Assembly: GCA_964463915.1 (NCBI GenBank)
Contig: CAYXEH010000021.1
Span: forward strand, 1 to 41,422
DNA length: 41,422 bases
Source: PUPG01 sp964463915
Lineage (GTDB): Bacteria; Bacteroidota; Bacteroidia; Bacteroidales; UBA7960
Direction of reading: 5' to 3'
The stretch's first letter is position 1. The number at the start of each line of letters is the position of its first letter. The notes beneath the pieces were generated by a model. It ran no database searches. It was given only the letters and a program-made list of their open reading frames with translations, and was not told the DNA's origin. This document shows, one piece after another, positions 30,541 through 38,780 of this stretch. The translations under genes were made by a program, and so were the position numbers.

Positions 30541-32022
30541 CTATCTTTCTCCGAACCGGATCAACTGATAGATTTGCCTGGGGCTAATGAGCTTCACCGC
30601 CAATGAAAGCCCCAGCGAACCCAGGCCCATTACCACTATATTGATCTGCCAGGGGAAAGGGGCGAAACTTGAAATAAACCCGAGGAAAACCACACCTGCT
30701 GCATATATTAACACCCGCGACAGGAAAGAATAATTGATATCCAGGTCAAACAGACGCTGCACTACCCATACCTGCAGGAGGGCCACCAGAACCTGTGTAA
30801 ACAGACTGGCTATGGCGGAACCCGTTGCCTGATAGACCGGGATCATCAAAAAATTCAACCCAATGTTCAACAGCATCCCCCCGAAAGCAATCAGGTTCAT
30901 ATGCCGCAGACTTCCATTGGCAGTCAGCAGGGTACCAAAAATATAAGTGGTGGAGGTAGCCAGGAAACATGCCATCAGAATCGCGAATACCCGTGCAGAC
31001 TCTTCTATACGATAAAGAAATGCAGCCTCTGTTTCCGCCGCATGAACGGGGTACAGAAATTGCATGATCTCACCGGAATAAAAAAAAGCAGCTACCGCAA
31101 CAATTATGGCAGGCACGGTGATCAGGGTATAAGACAACCGGATCAATTGTTCCACACGTTGATTTTGTTTAATCATCCTGGCAAAAATCGGCAGGAGCAA
31201 TACCGCAAACAGGTATGCGATCATGTTTGCGGCATCCAGCAAACGGTAAGCAGAAGCATAAATCCCGCTGTACCTGGCGCCATCATCCAGCAAACGTTCC
31301 AGCATCACACTGTCAATGCGGTTATAAAAAGTCATCAGCAATACCAGTATGGCAAAAGGAAAACTTTGTCTCACAATGGCAAGTAAAAACGGAAAGTTCC
31401 AGTTCAGCCTGAGCCATTTTTTCTCTGTACGACGGAGCACAAGCCATAAAGCAGTGGCGGATGTGAGCAAATACCCGGCCGTTTGTGCATATACATAATA
31501 CTCAATGTGAAATTCATTGACCACATTGCCCCAGAGAAGAATGGCGCAGATCACGATCATCAGGGTTCTGTCCAGTACAGAGATCAAACTGTCGGTCCGG
31601 AACAGATGAAGGCCGCCCAGGTTCGATCGCAGGTACAGGATAAAACTAAGCAGGAACTGGTTGAAAGCAAGAAAATACAACAACTGTATCTGTTCCTGGC
31701 TGTATTGAATAAACAGGGCAGTGGCAAAGGTGATCACCAGGTAAACAACGAAAAGCAGAAGCTTCATCACAAGCAGGTTCGACAGGTGCTTGGACAGCAA
31801 TTGGTTATTTTGTGCAATATTTCGATTGTTAAAATTGGTAATACCAAAATCCAGCAGAATATTAAACAGAAAGGAAAGGTTAAACACCGCAAAATAAAAA
31901 CCATATTCCTCAGCTCCTACGGTATTTTGGACTGAACGGTCAATACCGAGGATCCAGAAAGGCTTAACCAGGAGATTAAGCACCAACAAGAATGTAAGAT
32001 TTTTTACAAATTTTCCCTGCAT
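30541..32022 (-). CDS. Polysaccharide flippase (Wzx/MVF superfamily)
   Basis: 493-residue inner-membrane protein with about 12-14 hydrophobic segments. The N-terminal part NLTFLLVLNLLVKPFWILGIDRSVQNTVGAEEYGFYFAVFN is characteristic of oligosaccharide flippases, as is DFGITNFNNRNIAQN. It would flip lipid-linked repeats across the inner membrane for the downstream ligase/polymerase. The usual sugar-assembly glycosyltransferases are not in this neighbourhood, so substrate assembly must be encoded elsewhere. Confidence 0.88.
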   Translation of the reverse strand: MQGKFVKNLTFLLVLNLLVKPFWILGIDRSVQNTVGAEEYGFYFAVFNLSFLFNILLDFGITNFNNRNIAQNNQLLSKHLSNLLVMKLLLFVVYLVITFATALFIQYSQEQIQLLYFLAFNQFLLSFILYLRSNLGGLHLFRTDSLISVLDRTLMIVICAILLWGNVVNEFHIEYYVYAQTAGYLLTSATALWLVLRRTEKKWLRLNWNFPFLLAIVRQSFPFAILVLLMTFYNRIDSVMLERLLDDGARYSGIYASAYRLLDAANMIAYLFAVLLLPIFARMIKQNQRVEQLIRLSYTLITVPAIIVAVAAFFYSGEIMQFLYPVHAAETEAAFLYRIEESARVFAILMACFLATSTTYIFGTLLTANGSLRHMNLIAFGGMLLNIGLNFLMIPVYQATGSAIASLFTQVLVALLQVWVVQRLFDLDINYSFLSRVLIYAAGVVFLGFISSFAPFPWQINIVVMGLGSLGLSLAVKLISPRQIYQLIRFGER

Positions 32023-32096
32023 TGGACTGACCTGAACTTTGGGCTACCGGGCATAAAAGATCACATGCATCCGGAAAAACGTCCGGCTGCCTCAGC

Positions 32097-32104
32097 CAAA
32101 ATTA
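32097..32104 (-). promoter_or_regulatory. -7 promoter element of the flippase gene
   Basis: The minus strand reads TAATTTTG, 74 nt before the flippase ATG. No TTG is present at the usual -33 distance. Confidence 0.45.
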
Positions 32105-32201
32105 TAAACTTTTGAAATGATCTGGCATGTTTTATGTATTGATCCGTCAAATGATAAATACATAACGCTGAAAATAAGCCATATATTCGGATGATTTCTG
32201 T

Positions 32202-32209
32202 TATTTTTG
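32202..32209 (+). promoter_or_regulatory. -7 promoter element of the DUF2027-Smr gene
   Basis: TATTTTTG matches TAnnTTTG, 84 nt before the ATG, in the 270-nt divergent region shared with the flippase. No good -33 element was found. Confidence 0.4.
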
Positions 32210-32293
32210 CATATTTCCCCGGCAAAAGATATAAATCAGCACTTTTAAACGTTATCATAATATTGATAACCCCTTAAAAACAACCCTATCAAG

Positions 32294-33373
32294 ATGCAGT
32301 TTAAACCAGGTGACAAGGTATTGTTTCTGAATGAAAAAGGCGGTGGAGTCGTTACCCGTGTGGAAGATGACCAGATCGTTCATGTGGCAGTGGAGGATGG
32401 GTTTGATATTCCCTATGCCGTTACTGATCTGATCAAAGCAGGTGGTCAGGACGAGGACCGGCCACTTACCGCACATAAAAGACCGACCCCTGCAAAGGAT
32501 GAGAGAACAGCCGGTTTGCACGTTCTGCCTCATCAGACAGAAGATATCCCCAACGGCATTTACCTGGCCATGGTACCAGGAAATCAGGAACAGGTATTGT
32601 CCAGTGCCATGGATTTTTATTTATTAAATCACACTGGCTACCGTGTGTCTTTTGCCCTGTTTCTCAATAAATCAGGCAACTTCTTCGGAAAGACAAACGG
32701 CACAATGGATCCGGGATCAAAGCATCACCTGGGCAAGGTGGAACGTACAGACATTGAAGAATGGGCACACGCCATGCTTCAGACCCTCTTCTTCAGGGAG
32801 GGAAAAACAGAACTACTCCCCCCGGGAGCGGATCATATTGTTTTTAAGCCAGTGAAGATCTATAAAGAAGACAGCTTTTCATTCTCGCCCATGTTGCACC
32901 AAAAAGCCATGACAATCATGGTGACAGGCCCCGGGAGACCCAAAGAGAGCCAATCTGCAGAAGTAGAGGTGCCTGATGCGGTAAAATATATAAAAGAAGA
33001 GCATGGCCACAGTACCCGAAAATCCGCAACCGAACACAAAAACAAGGGAATACTGGAAAAACATATGGTTGGCGATAACATTGCGGAAATAGACCTGCAT
33101 ATCGTGGAGTTGACCGACAACACCATCAATATGACAAACGCTGACATGCTTAATATGCAGATGGATTACGTGAAACGTTGCCTGAAAGAAGCAAGAAAGC
33201 AACATATCAGCAAATTAATATTCATCCACGGGATAGGAAATGGTACGTTGAAGCAGGCTTTGTTAAAGATGTTCAAAAATACGGAAGGGCTGGAATACTT
33301 TGATGCTCCTTATGCCCGTTACGGAATGGGAGCCACTGAGGTAAAACTGTTCCGTACGGGATCGCCTCAATAA
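32294..33373 (+). CDS. DUF2027 and Smr domain protein
   Basis: 359 residues. The N-terminal ~50 residues form a small beta domain (PGDKVLFLNEKGGGVVTRV) typical of DUF2027. A central beta-rich domain runs to about residue 220, and a charged linker follows. The C-terminal Smr domain contains EIDLHIVEL and IFIHGIGNGTLK. Smr domains bind or cleave nucleic acids; this one carries the HGxGxG-type loop, so nuclease activity is possible. The DLH motif corresponds to the conserved DLR/H of family members. Located directly upstream of the RNase P RNA gene. A role in RNA or DNA quality control is inferred only from the domain. Confidence 0.88.
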   Translation: MQFKPGDKVLFLNEKGGGVVTRVEDDQIVHVAVEDGFDIPYAVTDLIKAGGQDEDRPLTAHKRPTPAKDERTAGLHVLPHQTEDIPNGIYLAMVPGNQEQVLSSAMDFYLLNHTGYRVSFALFLNKSGNFFGKTNGTMDPGSKHHLGKVERTDIEEWAHAMLQTLFFREGKTELLPPGADHIVFKPVKIYKEDSFSFSPMLHQKAMTIMVTGPGRPKESQSAEVEVPDAVKYIKEEHGHSTRKSATEHKNKGILEKHMVGDNIAEIDLHIVELTDNTINMTNADMLNMQMDYVKRCLKEARKQHISKLIFIHGIGNGTLKQALLKMFKNTEGLEYFDAPYARYGMGATEVKLFRTGSPQ

Positions 33374-33387
33374 ACGTTCTTTGAAAA

Positions 33388-33760
33388 AGGCAGGCCGTCC
33401 TGTCGCTTCCCGTCAAGCGGGGGGAGGAAAGTCCGGGCAACACAGAGCAGCATACTTCCTAACGGGAAGCCGGTCTGCATTTGCAGGCCGAGAGCAAGTG
33501 CCACAGAAAATAACCGCCTCCGTCCGGTTTATGCCGGGCCGGCAAGGGTGAAAACGTGAGGTAAGAGCTCACGCCATATCCGGGTGACCGGGTATGGGGG
33601 CAAACCTTATGCGTTGAAAGGCCAAATATACCGGGGCCTGAGGGTTGCTCGCCCGATCCCGGAGGGTAGGCCGTTAGAGGTAATGCGTGAGCATTGCCCC
33701 AGACAAATGACAGGAAGCATGCCCCGGGCATGTTACAGAATCCGGCTTACAGGCCTGCCT
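33388..33760 (+). ncRNA. rnpB: RNase P RNA
   Basis: About 373-nt class A bacterial RNase P RNA, the catalytic RNA that removes 5' leaders from pre-tRNAs. The P1 helix is formed by AGGCAGGCC at the 5' end and GGCCTGCCT at the 3' end. Universally conserved blocks are present: GAGGAAAGTCCGGGC near 33422, ACAGAAAATAACCGCC near 33502, GGGTGAAAACGTGAGGTAAGAGC near 33546, and ACAGAATCCGGCTTACA near the 3' end. A T run follows immediately. Several short open frames across this region are spurious. Confidence 0.96.
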
Positions 33761-33767
33761 TTTTTTT
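33751..33767 (+). terminator. 3' end of rnpB with T run
   Basis: The 3' strand of P1 is followed by seven or more T residues ending at 33767. Pairing of P1 strands or a local hairpin would give Rho-independent release just before the TPR gene. Confidence 0.6.
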
Positions 33768-33797
33768 AATGAATGATGACCTAATACCTGATATACA

Positions 33798-36700
33798 ATG
33801 ATGAAAAAGTTCACTTCCCTGCTGATCTTGCTGACGGCACTCCTCATCTCACAACAGGCCGCCGGCCAGCAACCAGCCGCCCATAAGGAACCCGGTGCCA
33901 CTTACCGGGAGGCAAGGGCCTTGTTTAACAATGAAAAGTACGGAGCAGCCCGTCAGCTGTTTCTTGAGACCATCCGGCAGATTGATGATCCACAGAGTGA
34001 GCTTCAGGCCAGCGCCACGCTCTACTCAGCTATTTGTGCTGCTGAACTGAACAACCCCGATACCGAAAAATTACTGCTTTCCTTCCTGGATCAATATCCG
34101 ACCCATGCAGGGCAAAAACTGGCCTGGTTTCAGATGGGTAACCTGAAATATAAAAAAAGGAGCTACAGGCAGGCAGCCAGGTGGTATGGCCGCCTGAACA
34201 ACCAGGACGTGGAAAGGGAAAGGCGCAATGAGTTTCTGTTTAAAAAAGGCTACAGCCTTTTCATGACGGATTCCCATGCCAGGGCTCAGCGGCTGTTTAA
34301 ACAAATCACCGATCCCGCTGACGGGTACCATACCCCGGCCACCTATTACAGCGGCCACATTGACTATCTGAACGGCGACTATGATGCAGCCATGCGGGCA
34401 TTCCGCACACTGGAGAATGATCGTCAGTTCGGTGATGTAGTCCCTTTTTATATTACACACATTTTTTACATGCAGGAGAGATACGATACCCTGCTTGAAT
34501 ATGCCCCCCCTTTGCTTGAGGAAGCTCCACCACAGCAGGTTCCGGAAATATCGAGGCTGATCGGGAGTGCTTTTTTTCACCGTTCAGATTACACGGAAGC
34601 CATTCCTTACCTGGAAACCTTTATGGAAGACTCCCGCGAGGAAAGCAGCCGGGAGGACCACTATCACCTGGGCTTTGCCTATTATATCTCGGGGCGTTAT
34701 GACGAAGCCATTCCCCACCTTGAACGTGCTACCGGCGAGGAGGATCCCCTGGCACAAAATGCATACTACCACCTGGCATCCTGTTACATAGAAACCGATC
34801 AGAAACGTTATGCCCGGAATGCCTTCACACAGGCACATGAACTGGACTTCCATGAAGACATCGCCAGGGAAGCGCTCTTTCACTATGCCCTGCTGTCACT
34901 CGAAATGTCTTATGACCCCTACAACGAGGCCATTCCGTCTTTTCAGAAGTATATCAGGGAATACCCGGAATCGTCCAGAACTGAGGAAGCCTATGGCTAC
35001 CTGGTCGACCTGTACCTGACCACCAACAACTACAAAGATGCACTCAGTTCACTGGAGAACACCTCCCTGGATACACCAAAACTCAGGGAAGCCTATCAGC
35101 GTGTTACTTTTTACAGGGGTGTGGAGCTGTTCAACAACGGGGACTTCCGGAACGCCATAGACCTTTTTTCACGCACCCAACGATTTACGGAAAACCGTGA
35201 GCTTACCGCCGCCAGCTTCTACTGGCAGGGAGAAGCATACTTCAGGATTGAAGAGTATGAAGCAAGCATTCAGGCCCATGAAGAGTTTCTCGTAACGCCG
35301 GGAGCCTTCTCCCTGGATTACTTCAACCGCGCCCACTACAGTATTGGTTATGCCCATTTCAAACTGGACAGATACAGCCAGGCCATCTCTCCGTTCAGAA
35401 ATTACATCAGCGAAACCAGCGATGATGACCAGATGGTAAATGATGCCACCCTGAGGGCCGCAGATGCTTATTTCATGAGCAAACAGTATCAGCAAGCCCT
35501 GACCTGGTATCAGAGAGCCATCAATATAAACGTCATCGATACGGATTACGCTGTATTTCAGAAAGGGCTGGTGGAAGGTGTTCTCAGTGAGTTCGAGGAT
35601 AAAATCAGCACCATGGAACAGCTGATCAGCAACCATCCCCGGTCTTCTTTTGTGGATGACGGAAAATATGAGATCGCCAATACCTGGCTGTTACTAGACA
35701 ACAGCGACCGGGCGGAAGACTATTTTTCACAGGTGATCAGCCAGCATCCCAACAGCCCTTACGTGCAGAGCGCCATGCTGAAGACAGGGCTTATTCACTA
35801 TAACAACAGCGAAGACGAAAAGGCCCTGGACATGTTCCGGCAGGTCATCGAGGAATACCAGGGCACCGCACAGGCAAGAGAGGCACTTATGGCCATGCGA
35901 AATATTTATGTGGAAATGGACAGGGTGGATGAATTTGTGCGGTTTTCTGAAAGCCACGGAATGGCTGACATCTCTGCTGCACAGCAGGACTCCCTGACCT
36001 ATCAGGCGGCAGAGAATCGCTATATGCAGGGAAATTGCACCGAAGCCATTCAGAGTTTTTCCAATTACCTCGACCGTTTTCCGGAAGGAGTCTTTGCCTC
36101 CCATGCAAACTTCTACCGCTCAGAATGCTATTACCGCACCAACCAGCAACAGCAGGCACTGCCAGGGTACCAGTACGTCATTGAACAGCCGGGTTCCCGG
36201 TTCAGGGAAAACGCCCTTCTGAGAGCATCTGCCATCGAGTACAATGCAGATCATTATGAAACTGCCCTGTCTTATTTTTCTGAACTGGAAGAAGTGGCCG
36301 AAAACCGGAACAACCTACTGGTGGCAAGAAAAGGAATAATGCGCTGCCTTTACAGGCTTGAGCAATTTGATGAAGCACAGGATGCTGCCCTCCAGGTACT
36401 TGAGTCAGACCTGACTGACCAGGACACAGAACAGGAGGCCTACCTGGTACGGGGTATCTCGGCCATGGAAACCGGCAACAATCCGGTGGCGGTTACCGCG
36501 TTGGAGAGAGCCAGTGAAATAACCACCAACGAGCGTGCGGCAGAGGCCATGTATTACCTGGCATTGATTACATTCAACGAAGGTGATTACGAAAAGGCTG
36601 AAGAACAAATCTTCGAGTACAGCAATCAGATGTCAGCTTATGACGAATGGCTGGCAAGAACTTTCCTGCTCCTGGCGGATGTATACATTGAAACTGAAAA

Positions 36701-36848
36701 CACCTTCCAGGCCAGGGCTACACTGGAAAGCTTAATTGAGAATTACGATGGCCGGGAGATCCTTGAGAAGGCACGCAGCAGGCTGGATTTTGTCCGGGAG
36801 TTGGAAAAAGAGTCTGCGGAACCCGGGTCTGAAAATCCGGATAACTGA
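33798..36848 (+). CDS. Large exported tetratricopeptide-repeat protein
   Basis: 1016 residues. A signal peptide (FTSLLILLTALLISQQAAGQ) is followed by TPR-like helical pairs over nearly the whole length, with typical stretches such as AIPYLETFMEDS, ALTWYQRAININ, and DEAIPHLERATGEEDPLAQNAYYHLA. Acidic linkers and tail are common. It would act in the periplasm as a protein-interaction scaffold. The next gene, 49 nt downstream, is an outer-membrane barrel, so the two probably form a unit. Either of two adjacent ATGs (33798, 33801) may be used. Specific function unknown. Confidence 0.88.
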   Translation: MMKKFTSLLILLTALLISQQAAGQQPAAHKEPGATYREARALFNNEKYGAARQLFLETIRQIDDPQSELQASATLYSAICAAELNNPDTEKLLLSFLDQYPTHAGQKLAWFQMGNLKYKKRSYRQAARWYGRLNNQDVERERRNEFLFKKGYSLFMTDSHARAQRLFKQITDPADGYHTPATYYSGHIDYLNGDYDAAMRAFRTLENDRQFGDVVPFYITHIFYMQERYDTLLEYAPPLLEEAPPQQVPEISRLIGSAFFHRSDYTEAIPYLETFMEDSREESSREDHYHLGFAYYISGRYDEAIPHLERATGEEDPLAQNAYYHLASCYIETDQKRYARNAFTQAHELDFHEDIAREALFHYALLSLEMSYDPYNEAIPSFQKYIREYPESSRTEEAYGYLVDLYLTTNNYKDALSSLENTSLDTPKLREAYQRVTFYRGVELFNNGDFRNAIDLFSRTQRFTENRELTAASFYWQGEAYFRIEEYEASIQAHEEFLVTPGAFSLDYFNRAHYSIGYAHFKLDRYSQAISPFRNYISETSDDDQMVNDATLRAADAYFMSKQYQQALTWYQRAININVIDTDYAVFQKGLVEGVLSEFEDKISTMEQLISNHPRSSFVDDGKYEIANTWLLLDNSDRAEDYFSQVISQHPNSPYVQSAMLKTGLIHYNNSEDEKALDMFRQVIEEYQGTAQAREALMAMRNIYVEMDRVDEFVRFSESHGMADISAAQQDSLTYQAAENRYMQGNCTEAIQSFSNYLDRFPEGVFASHANFYRSECYYRTNQQQQALPGYQYVIEQPGSRFRENALLRASAIEYNADHYETALSYFSELEEVAENRNNLLVARKGIMRCLYRLEQFDEAQDAALQVLESDLTDQDTEQEAYLVRGISAMETGNNPVAVTALERASEITTNERAAEAMYYLALITFNEGDYEKAEEQIFEYSNQMSAYDEWLARTFLLLADVYIETENTFQARATLESLIENYDGREILEKARSRLDFVRELEKESAEPGSENPDN

Positions 36849-36897
36849 ATCCTGAAAGAGCACAGAGTCCATTTAACGAAAGATAACCACTCAAGAT

Positions 36898-38676
36898 ATG
36901 ACTGACAAAAATTTGTTTAAAGCCGTCGGCATTTGGATGCTCGCCCTGATCCTGGGCACAACAACCCTTTATGGACAACAAATCAGGGATATTGATGAGA
37001 TACAGGTGGTGGCTCCTTACGAGCCGAGCATTTCTGATGCCTTCAAGATCAATATCAACCCGGTCATCCCGGACACCATGACCATGGCCATGGATTATAA
37101 TTACAGGCTTCGGCCACTGAAACTGATCACCCACCTCCGGCCCGGCCCCCTGACCCCTGCGCGAATGCGCACAGAGCCCGCCCGTCAGCTGAGTCGCGGC
37201 ATGGTTAAGGGTGGATACGGCAGCTATCAGACACCCTACTTTGAAGGATTCTACAACTCCCTGCAGTCAGACAGATATGCCCTGGGAATCCGCCTGAAAC
37301 ACCGCTCCTCCGGCGAAGATATTGACGATTATCCGCACAGTACCTACAGTCAAAATCTGGCAAAAGTATATGGCACCCGCTTTTTCGATCGCACCGCCCT
37401 GAACGCAGATGTGAAATTCAACAGGCACATGGTGCATTACTATGGACGCCCCTCAAGGGGTGCTGCGTTCCCCCTGCCCCCGGATTCGCTCCTGCCGTCT
37501 GCAGACGACCTCCGCCAGCAATACAATTTCCTGTCTTCACAACTCGGATTCGGCACCCATCACACCGACTCATCACGCCTGGGATACAGGATTAAAGCCG
37601 GACACAACTGGTTAAGCGACAGCTATGAGGGTACGGAACACCACTTCAGCCTGGATGGCAGTCTCGGCGGCGAAACCGGCGCCGACCCCTTCGGCATTGC
37701 CCGCAAACAATACCTGGCAGTCGATTTATCGGCCGATTACTATCACAATACAGATCCTGTCGACACAACAGCCTCAGCCCTTTACACCCTGAAACCCACC
37801 CTCCACTCCTACCTGGACAACCTGGATTTTCACATTGGAGTGAATATGAGTGTGAAAGGATCGGATGGAAATCATCAATTAACGGCTTATCCGCTCGCCA
37901 GGGTAGAAGTGAATATTATCCGCAACCGTCTGGAGGCTTATATGCAGCTTTCGGGAGGCATGCAGCGGCAGTCATGGCGAAAGCTTTCGTCAGAAAATCC
38001 GTTTGTTGAATCAGCCCCCGTGCTGAAGTTCAGTAACACCAGGCATAAAATAGGCGGTGGCTTCAAAGGTTCTTTCGGCGACCTATTTTCCTACAATTTT
38101 TCGGTGACAGACAGCCGGATCGACAATTATTCCATGTTTACCCGCCAGTTTTTCATCCTGGGAAATGAAGGCGATTATCCCACGGCCAACCAACAGTTCG
38201 CGGTACTATATGACGACATCCGCAAACTTCAGGTAAGCGGTGAGCTGTTTACCCGTTTCGGGCAACAGTTCTCTCTCCGGCTGCGTGGCGATTATTTCGA
38301 CATCAGCACCGACAATGTACCTTTCATCCCCCACCAGCCTGACCTGCAGCTTGCCCTTGACATGGAATACAACTTCCGTAATAAAGTCATTTTCACTGCC
38401 GGCCTGACCGGCCGGGATGAAACCCGGGGAATCACACGCCATTACCCCGACCTGAGTTATTCCACCTGGCCTTATGATGAAACATCTTATACCCAGCATA
38501 CCCGCAAGCTCCAGGATTTCTATATAGATGCCTTCCTGGGGGTTGAATATCGTTACACCAGGAATCTTTCCGTTTTCCTGAATCTTTATAACGTACAGGA
38601 CGAATCCTACGAAAGATGGATGGATTATCCCACCCAGGGTTTCAGTCTGCTGGGAGGGGTTTCATACGCCTTCTAA
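36898..38676 (+). CDS. TonB-receptor-like outer-membrane beta-barrel without a plug domain
   Basis: 592 residues. A signal peptide (IWMLALILGTTTLYGQ) precedes a short N-terminal segment DEIQVVAPYEPSISDAFKIN that looks conserved, followed by amphipathic strands throughout and a C-terminus SYAF with the terminal Phe expected of outer-membrane barrels. The plug domain and TonB box of true TonB receptors are not evident, and the length is short for that family. Paired with the upstream large TPR protein. It could be a pore, an assembly factor or a surface scaffold; function unknown. Confidence 0.75.
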   Translation: MTDKNLFKAVGIWMLALILGTTTLYGQQIRDIDEIQVVAPYEPSISDAFKININPVIPDTMTMAMDYNYRLRPLKLITHLRPGPLTPARMRTEPARQLSRGMVKGGYGSYQTPYFEGFYNSLQSDRYALGIRLKHRSSGEDIDDYPHSTYSQNLAKVYGTRFFDRTALNADVKFNRHMVHYYGRPSRGAAFPLPPDSLLPSADDLRQQYNFLSSQLGFGTHHTDSSRLGYRIKAGHNWLSDSYEGTEHHFSLDGSLGGETGADPFGIARKQYLAVDLSADYYHNTDPVDTTASALYTLKPTLHSYLDNLDFHIGVNMSVKGSDGNHQLTAYPLARVEVNIIRNRLEAYMQLSGGMQRQSWRKLSSENPFVESAPVLKFSNTRHKIGGGFKGSFGDLFSYNFSVTDSRIDNYSMFTRQFFILGNEGDYPTANQQFAVLYDDIRKLQVSGELFTRFGQQFSLRLRGDYFDISTDNVPFIPHQPDLQLALDMEYNFRNKVIFTAGLTGRDETRGITRHYPDLSYSTWPYDETSYTQHTRKLQDFYIDAFLGVEYRYTRNLSVFLNLYNVQDESYERWMDYPTQGFSLLGGVSYAF

Positions 38677-38700
38677 TAATTTGTTTTTCAGTATTTTGAG

Positions 38701-38736
38701 ATGTGAAAAATCCCTCGTTTTTTATGTGAAAAATCC
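38701..38736. repeat. 13-nt direct repeat upstream of gyrB
   Basis: The 13-mer ATGTGAAAAATCC occurs at 38701-38713 and 38724-38736, a 23-nt spacing of about two helical turns, ending 12 nt before the gyrB -7 element. This overlaps the -33 region, a plausible place for repressor or activator binding. Confidence 0.6.
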
Positions 38737-38748
38737 ACCAAAAAAACG

Positions 38749-38756
38749 TATCTTTG
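38749..38756 (+). promoter_or_regulatory. -7 promoter element of gyrB
   Basis: TATCTTTG is a full match to TAnnTTTG. An in-frame TTG at 38754 lies within it, so the ATG at 38781, 24 nt downstream, is the supported start. Confidence 0.6.
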
Positions 38757-38780
38757 CCTGTTTCCAAAAAGGCATATTTT

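Noticed and set aside
33459..33769. Open frames of 60-90 codons across the RNase P RNA gene
   Set aside because: The region carries the conserved rnpB core and P1 helix, so the frames are incidental.
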